From assembly GCF_001884735.1 (NCBI RefSeq), contig NZ_MJAP01000034.1, positions 310,001 through 374,000 of the forward strand: a stretch of DNA of 64,000 nt, in the 5' to 3' direction. Shown here piece by piece: positions 44,975-53,243 of the stretch. Position 1 is the stretch's first letter, and each line of letters starts with the position of its first letter. The notes under the pieces are model-generated. The model saw only the letters and a program-made list of their open reading frames with translations. It was not told where the DNA came from and searched no databases. This DNA is from Natronohydrobacter thiooxidans (lineage in GTDB: Bacteria; Pseudomonadota; Alphaproteobacteria; Rhodobacterales; Rhodobacteraceae). The translations under genes and the position numbers were made by a program.

Positions 44975-45544
44975 ATGGATAGTCGGTGGCGCATTCTCAA
45001 TCCTGTCGTTGCGGCATTGGCCGGGTTTTTGCTGACAGCCCCTGTGGCGGCCAGCGAAACCGGGGGCGGCGAGGATGTGGCCGCGCTGCTGGCAGAATTG
45101 CAAAAGCCCGATCAGGAGGGCTGGCGACGGCTGGAGCGCCAGATCACCCGCGCCTGGTCGCGCTCGGGTTCGGCCAGCGCCGATCTGCTGCTGCAGCGCG
45201 GGCGCGAGGCGATGCGCGCGGGCCAGACCGCTACCGCGCTCGAACATTTCACAGCGCTGATCGACCACGCCCCCGAATTTGCCGAAGCCTATCACGCCCG
45301 CGCCACCGCATGGTTCATGGATGGCAAACTGGGCCGCGCCCTCGATGATCTGCGCGCGGCGCTGGCCTATAACCCCAGCCATTTCTCGGCGCTGGCGGGG
45401 CTGGGGCGCATTTTCGAGGATCTGCAGCAATTCGACCGCGCGCGAGAGGCTTACCGCGCCGCGGCGACTATACATCCGCATCGGGCTGACGTAAAAACCG
45501 CCCTCGACCGGCTGAACAAACAGCTGGACGGCACGGCGCTGTAG
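44975..45544 (+). CDS. Periplasmic TPR-repeat protein
   Basis: 189 residues from the ATG at 44975. Signal peptide with hydrophobic core PVVAALAGFLLTAPVAAS (residues 10-28), cleavage probably after AAS. About three tetratricopeptide repeats occupy residues 65-180 (AGQTATALEHFTALIDHAPE, AEAYHARATAWFMDGKLGRA, SALAGLGRIFEDLQQFDRAR). TPR proteins mediate protein contacts. It precedes the SUV3-like helicase by 27 bases on the same strand, probably cotranscribed, with no clear functional link. Confidence 0.85.
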   Translation: MDSRWRILNPVVAALAGFLLTAPVAASETGGGEDVAALLAELQKPDQEGWRRLERQITRAWSRSGSASADLLLQRGREAMRAGQTATALEHFTALIDHAPEFAEAYHARATAWFMDGKLGRALDDLRAALAYNPSHFSALAGLGRIFEDLQQFDRAREAYRAAATIHPHRADVKTALDRLNKQLDGTAL

Positions 45545-45571
45545 CAGCGCGCGGCAAAAGGAAACAGGCGG

Positions 45572-48382
45572 ATGAACATGCGCGCGCAGTCGCGGGCCGT
45601 CGCGGTGCTGGGGCCGACCAATACCGGCAAGACCCATTACGCCATTGAACGCATGCTCGCCCATCGCACCGGCGTGATCGGCCTGCCGCTGCGCCTGCTC
45701 GCCCGCGAGGTCTATGACCGTATCCGCGCGCTGCGTGGACCAGATTGCGTGGCGCTGGTGACGGGCGAGGAACGCATCGTCCCCGACCGCACCCAATACT
45801 GGGTTTGCACGGTCGAGGCGATGCCGCTGGAGATCGGCGCCGATTTCGTGGCCATTGACGAAATCCAGCTCTGCGCCGATCCCGAACGCGGGCATGTCTT
45901 CACCGACCGGCTGCTCTCGGCGCGCGGCTTGCATGAAACCCTCTTCATGGGCTCGGACACGATGCGCAGCGCGATTGCAGCGCTTGTGCCCGGCGTGCAG
46001 TTTCAGCGCCGCGAACGCATGTCGCAACTCAGCTATACCGGCTCGAAAAAGATCAGCCGCATGCCCGCGCGCAGCGCCATCGTCGGCTTCTCGGTCGAAA
46101 GCGTCTATGCCATCGCCGAACTGATCCGCCGCCAGAAAGGCGGCTGCGCGGTCGTCATGGGCGCGCTGTCCCCGCGCACCCGCAATGCGCAGGTTGATCT
46201 CTATCAGAATGGCGATGTCGATTATCTGGTCGCCACCGATGCCATCGGCATGGGGCTCAATCTCGATATAAAGCATGTGGCCTTTTCCGCCACGCGCAAA
46301 TTCGATGGCCGCCGCATGCGCCCGCTGACCCCGGATGAGCTGGCGCAGATCGCGGGCCGGGCAGGGCGTTACCAGAATGACGGGTCTTTCGGCGTCACCG
46401 GCGAAGCCTCGCCCTTGCCCGATGAGGTGATCGCGGCCATCGAGAACCACCAGTTCCTGCCCCTGCGCAAACTCAACTGGCGCAATGCGCGGCTGGAATT
46501 CGGCACGCCAGAGCGGCTGATCGCCGCGCTGGAGAGCCACACCAGCAATGAATGGCTGTCGCGCGCCCGCGATGCCGATGACCTGCTGGCGCTGAAAACC
46601 CTGACCAGCCAGCCCGAGATTCGCGACCGCCTGACCCACCCGCGCGATCTGAAACTTCTGTGGGATATCTGCCGCGTACCCGATTTCCGGGGCATCTCGG
46701 CGGCGGAACATGCGGGGCTTCTGGGCCGGGTCTTTGACTTCCTGCAGGGTGACGGGCGGATTGACGCCGATTGGCTGGGCCGCAACATCCAGCGCATTGA
46801 CCGGACCGATGGCGATATCGACACATTGTCGAAACGTCTGGCCTATATCCGCACCTGGACCTATATCGCGCAGCGCAAAGCCTGGGTCGATGATGAAAAC
46901 CATTGGCGCGAGGCGACGCGCGCTGTAGAAGACCGCTTGTCAGATGCGTTGCACGAACGCCTGACCCAGAGATTTGTTGACCGCCGCACCTCTGTGCTGC
47001 TGCGGCGGTTGAAGCAGAAGGAGAGCCTTGTGGCTGAGGTGAACGACAAGGGCGAAGTGACCGTCGAGGGCGAATTGATCGGACGGCTGGAAGGGTTCCG
47101 CTTCCAGCCCGACAAGACGGCCCATGCCGATGAGGCGAAAACGCTGCGGCAGGCATCGCTGGCCGCGCTGACCCCGCTCTTCCATCTGCGCGCGGATAAA
47201 TTCTACAATGCCCCCGATACCGAGTTCGAATTTACCGAACAGGGCGGGCTGATCTGGGGCACCACCGCTGTCGGCAAGCTGGTGAAGGGCGACGATCCGC
47301 TGCGCCCGCAGGTCGCGGCTTTCGTCGATGACGAAGCGGGCCATGACGTGACCGAAAAGGTCCGCCGCCGGTTGCAGCATTTCATCGACCGCAAGATCGC
47401 GGCGCTGTTTGAACCGCTGCTGAACATGACCCGCGACGAGACGCTCTCGGGCCTTGCGCGCGGCGTGGCCTTTCAACTGGTCGAGGCGATGGGCGTCATC
47501 CCGCGCGAAAAGATCGCCAATGACATCAAATCGCTCGATCAGGACGCGCGCGGCATGCTGCGCAAACATGGCGTGCGCTTCGGGCAATACACGATCTTCC
47601 TGCCGCTTCTGCTGAAACCCGCGCCGACCCGGCTGCGTCTGGTGCTGCGCTCGCTCACCGAGGGGCTGGAGAGCTTCCCCGAAAGCCCGCCGCCCGGTCT
47701 GGTGACGATCCCGCATATCCCGGAAGTGCCCGCGGATCACTATCTGATGGCAGGCTACCGCCCGGCAGGCGCCCGCGCCATCCGCATCGACATGCTGGAG
47801 CGTCTGGCCGATCTGCTGCGCGCCTGCGACAGCCGTGCGGGGTTCGAGGCGAAGCCCGACATGCTCTCGATCACCGGCACCACGCTGGAGCAATTCGCCG
47901 ATCTGATGGGGGGTCTGGGCTACAAGGCCGAGCGCGGCGAACGCCCGAAGGTGAAACCCGAAGCCGAAGCAGGCGCCACGCCCGAGGCCACGCCCGAGAC
48001 CGCGCCCGTGACCGAGGCCCCGGCGGAAGCGGTCGCTGATGCTGACACCCCGGTCGAAGCCGCACCCGCCCCGGAAACCCCGGCGGAAGAGCTGACCGAG
48101 GTCTATTTCACCTTCACCTGGGCCCCGCGCCCGCGCCGCGATCCCCGCCCCGAGCGCAAGCCCGAGGCCCGCAGCGACGCGAACCGCCCGCGCGAGAAAC
48201 GCGGCGAGGGGCGGGCTGACGGTGACCGGCGCAAGGGCGGCAAGCCGAAACCCGGCAAGCCCAAGGACCGCAAGCCGGAACCGCAGCGCGAATTCTCCGC
48301 CGCGCCTTCGCGCAAATCCGACAAGATCGACCCGGATAACCCTTTCGCGGCAGCGCTGATGGGGCTGAAACTCAAAGGGTAG
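45572..48382 (+). CDS. SUV3-like DNA/RNA helicase
   Basis: 936 residues. Walker A GPTNTGKT (14-21), VTGEERIV, AIDEIQLCADPERG as motif II, LSYTGSKKIS, VATDAIGMGLNLDIKHVAFS and QIAGRAGRYQNDGSFG place it in the Ski2-like/SUV3 group, close to the mitochondrial RNA helicase Suv3 that works with polynucleotide phosphorylase. After residue about 765 comes a Glu/Ala/Pro tract and a Lys/Arg-rich tail (PRPERKPEARSDANRPREKR) that is low-complexity and probably RNA binding. GGAAACAGGCGG precedes the start; MNM gives two possible ATGs. Confidence 0.9.
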   Translation: MNMRAQSRAVAVLGPTNTGKTHYAIERMLAHRTGVIGLPLRLLAREVYDRIRALRGPDCVALVTGEERIVPDRTQYWVCTVEAMPLEIGADFVAIDEIQLCADPERGHVFTDRLLSARGLHETLFMGSDTMRSAIAALVPGVQFQRRERMSQLSYTGSKKISRMPARSAIVGFSVESVYAIAELIRRQKGGCAVVMGALSPRTRNAQVDLYQNGDVDYLVATDAIGMGLNLDIKHVAFSATRKFDGRRMRPLTPDELAQIAGRAGRYQNDGSFGVTGEASPLPDEVIAAIENHQFLPLRKLNWRNARLEFGTPERLIAALESHTSNEWLSRARDADDLLALKTLTSQPEIRDRLTHPRDLKLLWDICRVPDFRGISAAEHAGLLGRVFDFLQGDGRIDADWLGRNIQRIDRTDGDIDTLSKRLAYIRTWTYIAQRKAWVDDENHWREATRAVEDRLSDALHERLTQRFVDRRTSVLLRRLKQKESLVAEVNDKGEVTVEGELIGRLEGFRFQPDKTAHADEAKTLRQASLAALTPLFHLRADKFYNAPDTEFEFTEQGGLIWGTTAVGKLVKGDDPLRPQVAAFVDDEAGHDVTEKVRRRLQHFIDRKIAALFEPLLNMTRDETLSGLARGVAFQLVEAMGVIPREKIANDIKSLDQDARGMLRKHGVRFGQYTIFLPLLLKPAPTRLRLVLRSLTEGLESFPESPPPGLVTIPHIPEVPADHYLMAGYRPAGARAIRIDMLERLADLLRACDSRAGFEAKPDMLSITGTTLEQFADLMGGLGYKAERGERPKVKPEAEAGATPEATPETAPVTEAPAEAVADADTPVEAAPAPETPAEELTEVYFTFTWAPRPRRDPRPERKPEARSDANRPREKRGEGRADGDRRKGGKPKPGKPKDRKPEPQREFSAAPSRKSDKIDPDNPFAAALMGLKLKG

Positions 48383-48386
48383 GCGC

Positions 48387-48764
48387 GTGGGGGAGGCCCG
48401 CCCGACGCTCCGCCTCGACAAATGGCTCTGGCAGGCGCGATTCGTGAAATCGCGCTCGCTGGCGGCGAAACTGATCGAAACCGCAGGCATCCGAGTCAAT
48501 GGCCAGCGCATCGCCAAACCCGCCTATGCCGTGGGGCCGGGCGATGTGCTGACCTTCGCGCTGGGCACGCGTGTTGTGGTCGCGCGCATCCTTGCGCTTG
48601 GCACAAGGCGCGGCCCCGCCCCCGAGGCCCGCGCGCTCTACGAGGATCTCTCGCCCCCGCCACCGCCCCCGGACCTCTCGCGCCCCGTTCCCGCGCCCGG
48701 CGGACGCCCCGACAAGCGCGAGCGGCGCAGATTTCCCCCTGCGGCACCAGAGGCGCTTGATTGA
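48387..48764 (+). CDS. S4-domain RNA-binding protein (Hsp15-like)
   Basis: 125 residues from a GTG five bases after the helicase stop. The S4 domain is at residues 8-70: [41 protein letters not shown] Pro/Arg-rich C-terminal tail follows. Hsp15 (HslR) recycles stalled 50S subunits carrying nascent chains, and the family is often annotated so. Close spacing to the SUV3-like helicase suggests a shared RNA-related operon. Confidence 0.87.
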   Translation: MGEARPTLRLDKWLWQARFVKSRSLAAKLIETAGIRVNGQRIAKPAYAVGPGDVLTFALGTRVVVARILALGTRRGPAPEARALYEDLSPPPPPPDLSRPVPAPGGRPDKRERRRFPPAAPEALD

Positions 48765-48823
48765 TCGCCAGCGCTGGATTATGTGCCCTCTCGACGCCGC
48801 TGCAACTATCAAGGACGCCTTCA

Positions 48824-49162
48824 ATGACCTATGTCGTGATCGACAATTGTATTGCCTGCAAATACACGGATTGCGTCGAGGTCTGTCCCGTCGACTGTTT
48901 CTATGAGGGCGAGAACATGCTGGTCATCCACCCGGATGAATGCATCGATTGCGGCGTGTGCGAACCCGAATGCCCCGCCGACGCGATCCGCCCCGATACC
49001 GAGCCGGATATGGAAGACTGGGTGGAGTTCAACCGCAAATATTCCGAGATGTGGCCGGTCATCATCACCAAGAAAGACCCGCTGCCCGAAGCGACCGAGC
49101 GCGATGGCGAGACCGGCAAGCGCGACAAATATTTCTCCGAAGCACCGGGCGAGGGCGGCTGA
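48824..49162 (+). CDS. fdxA: 7Fe ferredoxin FdxA
   Basis: 112 residues from the ATG at 48824, preceded by AAGGACG. Cysteines at 9, 12, 17, 21 and 25 ([18 protein letters not shown]) and 40, 43, 46, 50 ([11 protein letters not shown]) fit a [3Fe-4S] plus [4Fe-4S] ferredoxin. The C-terminal extension ([20 protein letters not shown] pattern) is typical of the proteobacterial type. Electron carrier with unknown partner. Next to carD, a common order in Rhodobacteraceae. Confidence 0.95.
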   Translation: MTYVVIDNCIACKYTDCVEVCPVDCFYEGENMLVIHPDECIDCGVCEPECPADAIRPDTEPDMEDWVEFNRKYSEMWPVIITKKDPLPEATERDGETGKRDKYFSEAPGEGG

Positions 49163-49248
49163 ACCTCTCGCAGTGCCTTGCCGGGCCGGGCCGCGCGGTC
49201 CCATATGCAATCGCGCGAATTTGTGACAGGGCGCTGGCCCAAGCCGCT

Positions 49249-49276
49249 TTGATTCGCGACGGTTTTATGATATAGA
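49249..49276 (+). promoter_or_regulatory. Promoter upstream of carD
   Basis: TTGATT (49249-49254), 16-base spacer, TATAGA (49271-49276). One of the cleaner -35/-10 pairs in the window. Predicted start about 49283, well before the terminator hairpin at 49304 and the carD ATG at 49417. Confidence 0.6.
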
Positions 49277-49303
49277 ATCAGGAACACGTTAACAGTCCGG
49301 GAT

Positions 49304-49331
49304 CGGCAGTGCTGCCAACTGCCGTTTTTTT
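49304..49331 (+). terminator. Terminator hairpin in the carD leader
   Basis: CGGCAGT-GCTGCCA-ACTGCCG, a perfect 7 bp stem with a 7-base loop followed by seven T. It lies only 28 bases after the -10 hexamer and 85 bases before the carD start, so it would stop transcripts after about 50 bases. It may attenuate carD or end a short RNA. It could also end fdxA transcription from 142 bases upstream. Confidence 0.8.
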
Positions 49332-49416
49332 GTCGCCAAATCCTAAGGATCAGCAGGAAATCCGGTTTCCTGTCGATTTTTTATGTGCCGCGCAGGGCCA
49401 GAAGAGGAAGATGTGA

Positions 49417-49926
49417 ATGTCCAAAGCGAAGAAATCCGAGTTTCGTCCCGATGAATATGTCGTCTACCCCGCGCATGGCGTGGGCCAGATCGTCTCGATC
49501 GAAGAGCAGGAAATCGCGGGCCTGAAACTGGAACTTTTCGTCATTTCCTTCGAGAAAGAGAAAATGACCCTGCGCGTGCCGACCAACAAGGCCGCGACCG
49601 TGGGCATGCGCTCGCTCTCCTCGCCGGAGCTTGTGAACAAGGCCCTGGCCACGCTCAAGGGCAAGGCCCGCGTGAAACGTGCCATGTGGTCGCGCCGCGC
49701 GCAGGAATATGAACAGAAGATCAATTCCGGTGACCTGCTGGCCATTGCCGAAGTGGTGCGCGACCTGCATCGCAATGACGACCAGCGCGAGCAATCCTAT
49801 TCCGAGCGCCAGCTCTATGAAGCCGCGCTGGAGCGGCTGACGCGCGAAGTGGCCGCAGTCGCAGGCGGGGACGAATCCGTGGCGCAAAAGCAGGTCAATG
49901 ACATGCTGGTGTCGCGCGCCGCCTAA
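49417..49926 (+). CDS. carD: CarD/CdnL-family transcription regulator
   Basis: 169 residues. N-terminal Tudor-like RNAP-interaction domain: YVVYPAHGVGQIVSIEEQEI and EKMTLRVPTNKA at about 14-60, then the helical C-domain with RAQEYEQKINSGDLLAIAEV and ERQLYEAALERLTREVA. CarD binds the RNA polymerase beta lobe and stabilises open promoter complexes, controlling rRNA and many alphaproteobacterial promoters. A promoter and early terminator upstream suggest a controlled leader. A terminator follows the stop. Confidence 0.95.
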   Translation: MSKAKKSEFRPDEYVVYPAHGVGQIVSIEEQEIAGLKLELFVISFEKEKMTLRVPTNKAATVGMRSLSSPELVNKALATLKGKARVKRAMWSRRAQEYEQKINSGDLLAIAEVVRDLHRNDDQREQSYSERQLYEAALERLTREVAAVAGGDESVAQKQVNDMLVSRAA

Positions 49927-49948
49927 GCGCATCCGACAGATCATCCGC

Positions 49949-49975
49949 AAAACGCCCGCAAGCGCGGGCGTTTTC
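49949..49975 (+). terminator. Rho-independent terminator of carD
   Basis: AAAACGCCCGC, loop AAGC, GCGGGCGTTTT: 8 or more GC-rich pairs flanked by A and T runs, 25 bases after the carD stop and before yebC. Confidence 0.85.
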
Positions 49976-50064
49976 GCCTTTCAGACGTGGCGCCGGGGCT
50001 TGCCCAAGGGCTTGGCGCTGGTCTAAGAGAGCGCGCACAGAGCAGCGAGCCACCGGAGGGAACC

Positions 50065-50805
50065 ATGGCAGGCCATTCCAAATGGGCCAATATCCAGCAT
50101 CGCAAGGGCCGTCAGGATGCGGTGCGCGCGAAACTCTTTTCGAAACTCTCAAAGGAAATCACGGTCGCCGCCAAGATGGGCGACCCCGATCCCGACAAGA
50201 ATCCCCGCCTGCGTCTGGCCGTGAAAGAGGCCAAGGCCGTCTCGATGCCGAAAGACAATATCGAGCGCGCGATCAAGAAATCGCAGGGCGGCGATGCCGA
50301 GAATTACGAGGAAATCCGCTATGAGGGCTATGGCCCGAATGGCGTCGCGGTGATCGTCGAGGCGATGACCGACAACCGCAACCGCACCGCCTCGAATGTG
50401 CGCTCGACCTTCGCCAAGAATGGCGGCAATCTGGGCGAGACCGGCTCGGTCGCCTTCATGTTCGACCGCAAGGGCCAGATCGTCTATCCCGCCAGCGCGG
50501 GCGATGCCGATACGCTCATGCTCGCCGCCATCGACGCAGGCGCCGAAGATGTCGAAAGCTCCGAAGATGGCCATGTGATCTGGTGCGCCGATACCGATCT
50601 CTCCGCCGTCTCCACCGCACTCGAAGAGGCATTGGGCGAGGCCGAAAGCACCAAGCTGGTCTGGAAACCCCAGACCACGACCGAGCTTGATCTCGACGGC
50701 GCGCGCGCGCTGATGAAGCTGATCGACGCGCTGGAAGATGACGATGACGTGCAGAATGTCACCGCCAATTTCGAAGTCGCGGAGTCGGTGATGGCCGAAC
50801 TCTGA
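50065..50805 (+). CDS. yebC: YebC/PmpR-family protein
   Basis: 246 residues from the ATG at 50065, with CCGGAGGGAACC upstream. N-terminal [19 protein letters not shown] is the family hallmark, followed by [33 protein letters not shown] and [17 protein letters not shown]. Members were described as transcription regulators; more recent work on the family points to relief of ribosome stalling at proline-rich stretches. In many genomes yebC precedes ruvC; here the gene after it is an EamA transporter on the other strand. Confidence 0.95.
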   Translation: MAGHSKWANIQHRKGRQDAVRAKLFSKLSKEITVAAKMGDPDPDKNPRLRLAVKEAKAVSMPKDNIERAIKKSQGGDAENYEEIRYEGYGPNGVAVIVEAMTDNRNRTASNVRSTFAKNGGNLGETGSVAFMFDRKGQIVYPASAGDADTLMLAAIDAGAEDVESSEDGHVIWCADTDLSAVSTALEEALGEAESTKLVWKPQTTTELDLDGARALMKLIDALEDDDDVQNVTANFEVAESVMAEL

Positions 50806-50809
50806 CTGG

Positions 50810-51745
50810 CTATAATAGCGGCGCCGGACGGCTGATCTGGCGCCGCAGCACCGCCTCGCGCCAGGTGATGAAACCCACCGCTGCCATGATCACGCAGCCC
50901 CCCAGCACGACATAAAGATCCACCGCCTCGCCAAAGACCAGCGCACCCAGCGCCACCGCCCAGACCAGTTGCAGAAAGGTGACGGGCTGGGTGACCGTCA
51001 CCGGCGCCGCGCGAAAGGCCAGTGTCATGGCGAAATGGCCTGCCGTGCCAAAGGCCGCGATCCAGAACAGCCAGAACATCTGCATCGGCGTCGGCGGCAC
51101 CCAGACCGCAATCGCCAGCGGTGCAAGGCAGATCGTGACCGTGATCGACAGCATCGCGACCACCACCGCCGCATCGGACCGGCCCGACATGCGCTTGGCC
51201 ATCAGATAAGAGGCGGCGAAGAAGATCGCTGTGCCGATCATCGCCAGATGACCGGGTGCGATCTCGCGCAGACCGGGGCGCAGGATGATCAGCACCCCGA
51301 GAAACGCCGCCGCAATCGCCAGCAGGCGCCGCAGCGCCAGTTTCTCGCCCAGAAACAGCGCCGCCCCCAGCGTGATATAGACCGGCGTGAGATAATTCAT
51401 CGCCGTGACTTCGGCCACCGTGATCTGGGTCATCGCATAGAACCACAGGATCACGCCCAGCGAATGCACAGCGCCCCGCAGCCCGAAAAACCCCAAGCCC
51501 GCCCGGTCGGGCGGGTCGCGATAGAGCGCGCCCAGCATTGGCAGCACGAAGATCAGCCCCAGCAGATAGCGCAGAAAGCCGGTCTGCACCGCGGGCAGCT
51601 CATCGCCCAGATGCTTGACCAGCCCGGTCAGCGCGACAAAGCACAGGCCGGTGATGATCATCCAGCCAATGCCCAGCAACGGCCGGTGATCCGGCGCGCG
51701 CGGCAGGGGGGCGGTCTGGGTCTGATCGGGCAAAATGCTTCGCAT
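50810..51745 (-). CDS. EamA/DMT-superfamily transporter
   Basis: 311 residues from the ATG at 51745 (a GTG two codons earlier is the alternative). Ten hydrophobic helices in two EamA repeats: first half with WMIITGLCFVALTGLVKHLG, LRGAVHSLGVILWFYAM and MNYLTPVYITLGAALFLGE; second half with APVTVTQPVTFLQLVWAVAL and GALVFGE. Likely an inner-membrane exporter of a metabolite such as an amino acid or nucleoside; RarD/YdcZ-type substrates vary. It ends 4 bases from the yebC stop. Confidence 0.87.
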   Translation of the reverse strand: MRSILPDQTQTAPLPRAPDHRPLLGIGWMIITGLCFVALTGLVKHLGDELPAVQTGFLRYLLGLIFVLPMLGALYRDPPDRAGLGFFGLRGAVHSLGVILWFYAMTQITVAEVTAMNYLTPVYITLGAALFLGEKLALRRLLAIAAAFLGVLIILRPGLREIAPGHLAMIGTAIFFAASYLMAKRMSGRSDAAVVVAMLSITVTICLAPLAIAVWVPPTPMQMFWLFWIAAFGTAGHFAMTLAFRAAPVTVTQPVTFLQLVWAVALGALVFGEAVDLYVVLGGCVIMAAVGFITWREAVLRRQISRPAPLL

Positions 51746-52001
51746 GTTCACTATCTCGCATGCCAGGACCCGCAGAGCAAGAGGGCAGCGTCCCCGAATC
51801 GCACCCGTGCCCTTCCGGTGCCTCCTGGGCCGACTGCCCGCCCGCAGCGCTTCGACCCTGAAACAAGCTTCCGCCCTATGGGACTGTTCTGCGGGTCATT
51901 GCCGCCTTGCGCTGCGGTGATGAACAAGGTCTGGCTTAGAGACGCATCGGAAAGGCCGGTTTGGGAAAGCGGCGGGCAAGACTGGAGTCCCCACCACCGT
52001 A

Positions 52002-52523
52002 TCAGCCCGCATTGCTGGCACTGAGCGCGGCCAGAACTGTATCCAACTCATCGAACTGTTCGGGATAAGCGCCCGTGCTGCCAGAGGCGATTGCCGCGTC
52101 GAGAGCGTCCTTGGAGGGGTAGAGGTCGGAAAGAACCAGATGCGTCTTTCCGTCTTTCTCCGTCAGGGTGAGCGTGGTCAGAGATCCGTCGTCGCCTTCC
52201 TCATTCGTCCAGACAATGCGCTCATTGGGCACAACCTCAATATATCTGCCGAAAAAAGCCATGGGCTGATCGAAGTCAGGATGACCGAAGACGAAGCGGT
52301 AGCTGCCGCCGGTGCGGATGTCTGCCTCACAGGAGATAAAGGTGATACCCAAGGAGTCCGGCGCCCACCAGCGCATCAATAATTCCGGCTTGGTCCAGGC
52401 CGCGAAAACCAGATGCGCGGGGCTGTCGAAGCTTCTGGTAATCACCAGTTCGCGGTCGGATCGCCGGGTCACATCCGTGCGGTTTTTCCTGAGGCCGGGG
52501 TCACTCTGCTTTGTTTCGTCCAT
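52002..52523 (-). CDS. SRPBCC (AHSA1-like) domain protein
   Basis: 173 residues. A single START/SRPBCC fold: RELVITRSFDSPAHLVFAAW, LMRWWAPDSLGITFISCEAD, GGSYRFVFGHPDF, EVVPNERIVWTNEEGDDGS and a C-terminal LDAAIASGSTGAYPEQFDEL. Ligand-binding protein of unknown substrate. Its start lies 23 bases inside the end of the ArsR-type gene, so the two are translationally coupled, as in many ArsR/AHSA1 pairs. Confidence 0.88.
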   Translation of the reverse strand: MDETKQSDPGLRKNRTDVTRRSDRELVITRSFDSPAHLVFAAWTKPELLMRWWAPDSLGITFISCEADIRTGGSYRFVFGHPDFDQPMAFFGRYIEVVPNERIVWTNEEGDDGSLTTLTLTEKDGKTHLVLSDLYPSKDALDAAIASGSTGAYPEQFDELDTVLAALSASNAG

Positions 52524-52866
52524 TGGATGTCTCCTTCTGTTTCAACTCCTCGACAACCATATCCAGCGCGTCGAAACGCGCGCTCCAAAGCTGGCGATAG
52601 CGCTCGATCCAAGCCATTTCTTCCTCCAGTCGGCTGCGGCCAAGTCGGCAGTTTCGGACCCGCCCGACCTTTTCGGTGGTGACGAGGCCCGCGCGCTCAA
52701 GCACATTGACATGCTTTTTCATGCCGGTGAGGGTCATGTGAAATTTCTCGGCAAGCTCGGTGATCGACGCATCCGACCGTCCCAGTTGCTCCAGAACGCC
52801 GCGTCGCGTGGCATCCGAAAGCGCAGCGAAAGACGCATCGAAATGAGTTTGTGAATACTGAACCAT
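52501..52866 (-). CDS. ArsR-family (SdpR-like) regulator paired with SRPBCC protein
   Basis: 121 residues from the ATG at 52866 (a TTG three codons earlier is less likely). Winged-helix HTH: FDASFAALSDATRRGVLEQL, ITELAEKFHMTLTGMKKHVN and LERAGLVTTEKVGRVRNCRL; no metal-binding Cys pair. This subgroup usually controls its own operon with the SRPBCC partner. A perfect 16 bp palindrome lies over its start codon. Confidence 0.88.
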   Translation of the reverse strand: MVQYSQTHFDASFAALSDATRRGVLEQLGRSDASITELAEKFHMTLTGMKKHVNVLERAGLVTTEKVGRVRNCRLGRSRLEEEMAWIERYRQLWSARFDALDMVVEELKQKETSNGRNKAE

Positions 52867-52874
52867 ATGGTTCA
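52859..52874. promoter_or_regulatory. Operator: perfect 16 bp palindrome over the arsR-type start codon
   Basis: TGAACCATATGGTTCA is its own reverse complement, and its CAT/ATG centre supplies the regulator start codon. Such a perfect site in the 5' end of an ArsR-family gene is the expected position for autorepression. Binding is inferred. Confidence 0.7.
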
Positions 52875-53243
52875 ATATGGCGTGGGGATCAGCAGATGCA
52901 AGGGGCTGCGTCTGCCGGTTCGCGGGTTACAGCGCCGCTGTTGCTCAAAGCGATGCGCATCGAGGCTGGTGCTTATCTTCGCATTCGGCCGGATAGCCCC
53001 CACTAGCTGCCTTGCGCGAGATGCAGAAGCGAGGCGTCCTTCCCGGCCATCTCGGGTCGTCTGGACTCCCGCAGAGCGGGTTGCGCGCCTTTGCAAGCGC
53101 TTGCCCGCCTCTCAAGGCCGCATGTTGCGCGAAACCGGAAACCACGCTTGCGCTACATGCCCCAGCCATTGTTCCAACCCGCAGGGCCCGCGCGCCCCGC
53201 GCGCAGCGAAGGCCCCGTTGCACCCCATGCCCGCGCGCCTGTA
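52875..53243. other. 369-base intergenic stretch with no recognised feature
   Basis: Lies between the ArsR-type gene start and the cckA stop. The open frames here are shadows with no family resemblance. I see no tRNA, repeat-family member, clear hairpin terminator or promoter beyond the palindrome at 52859. Confidence 0.6.
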
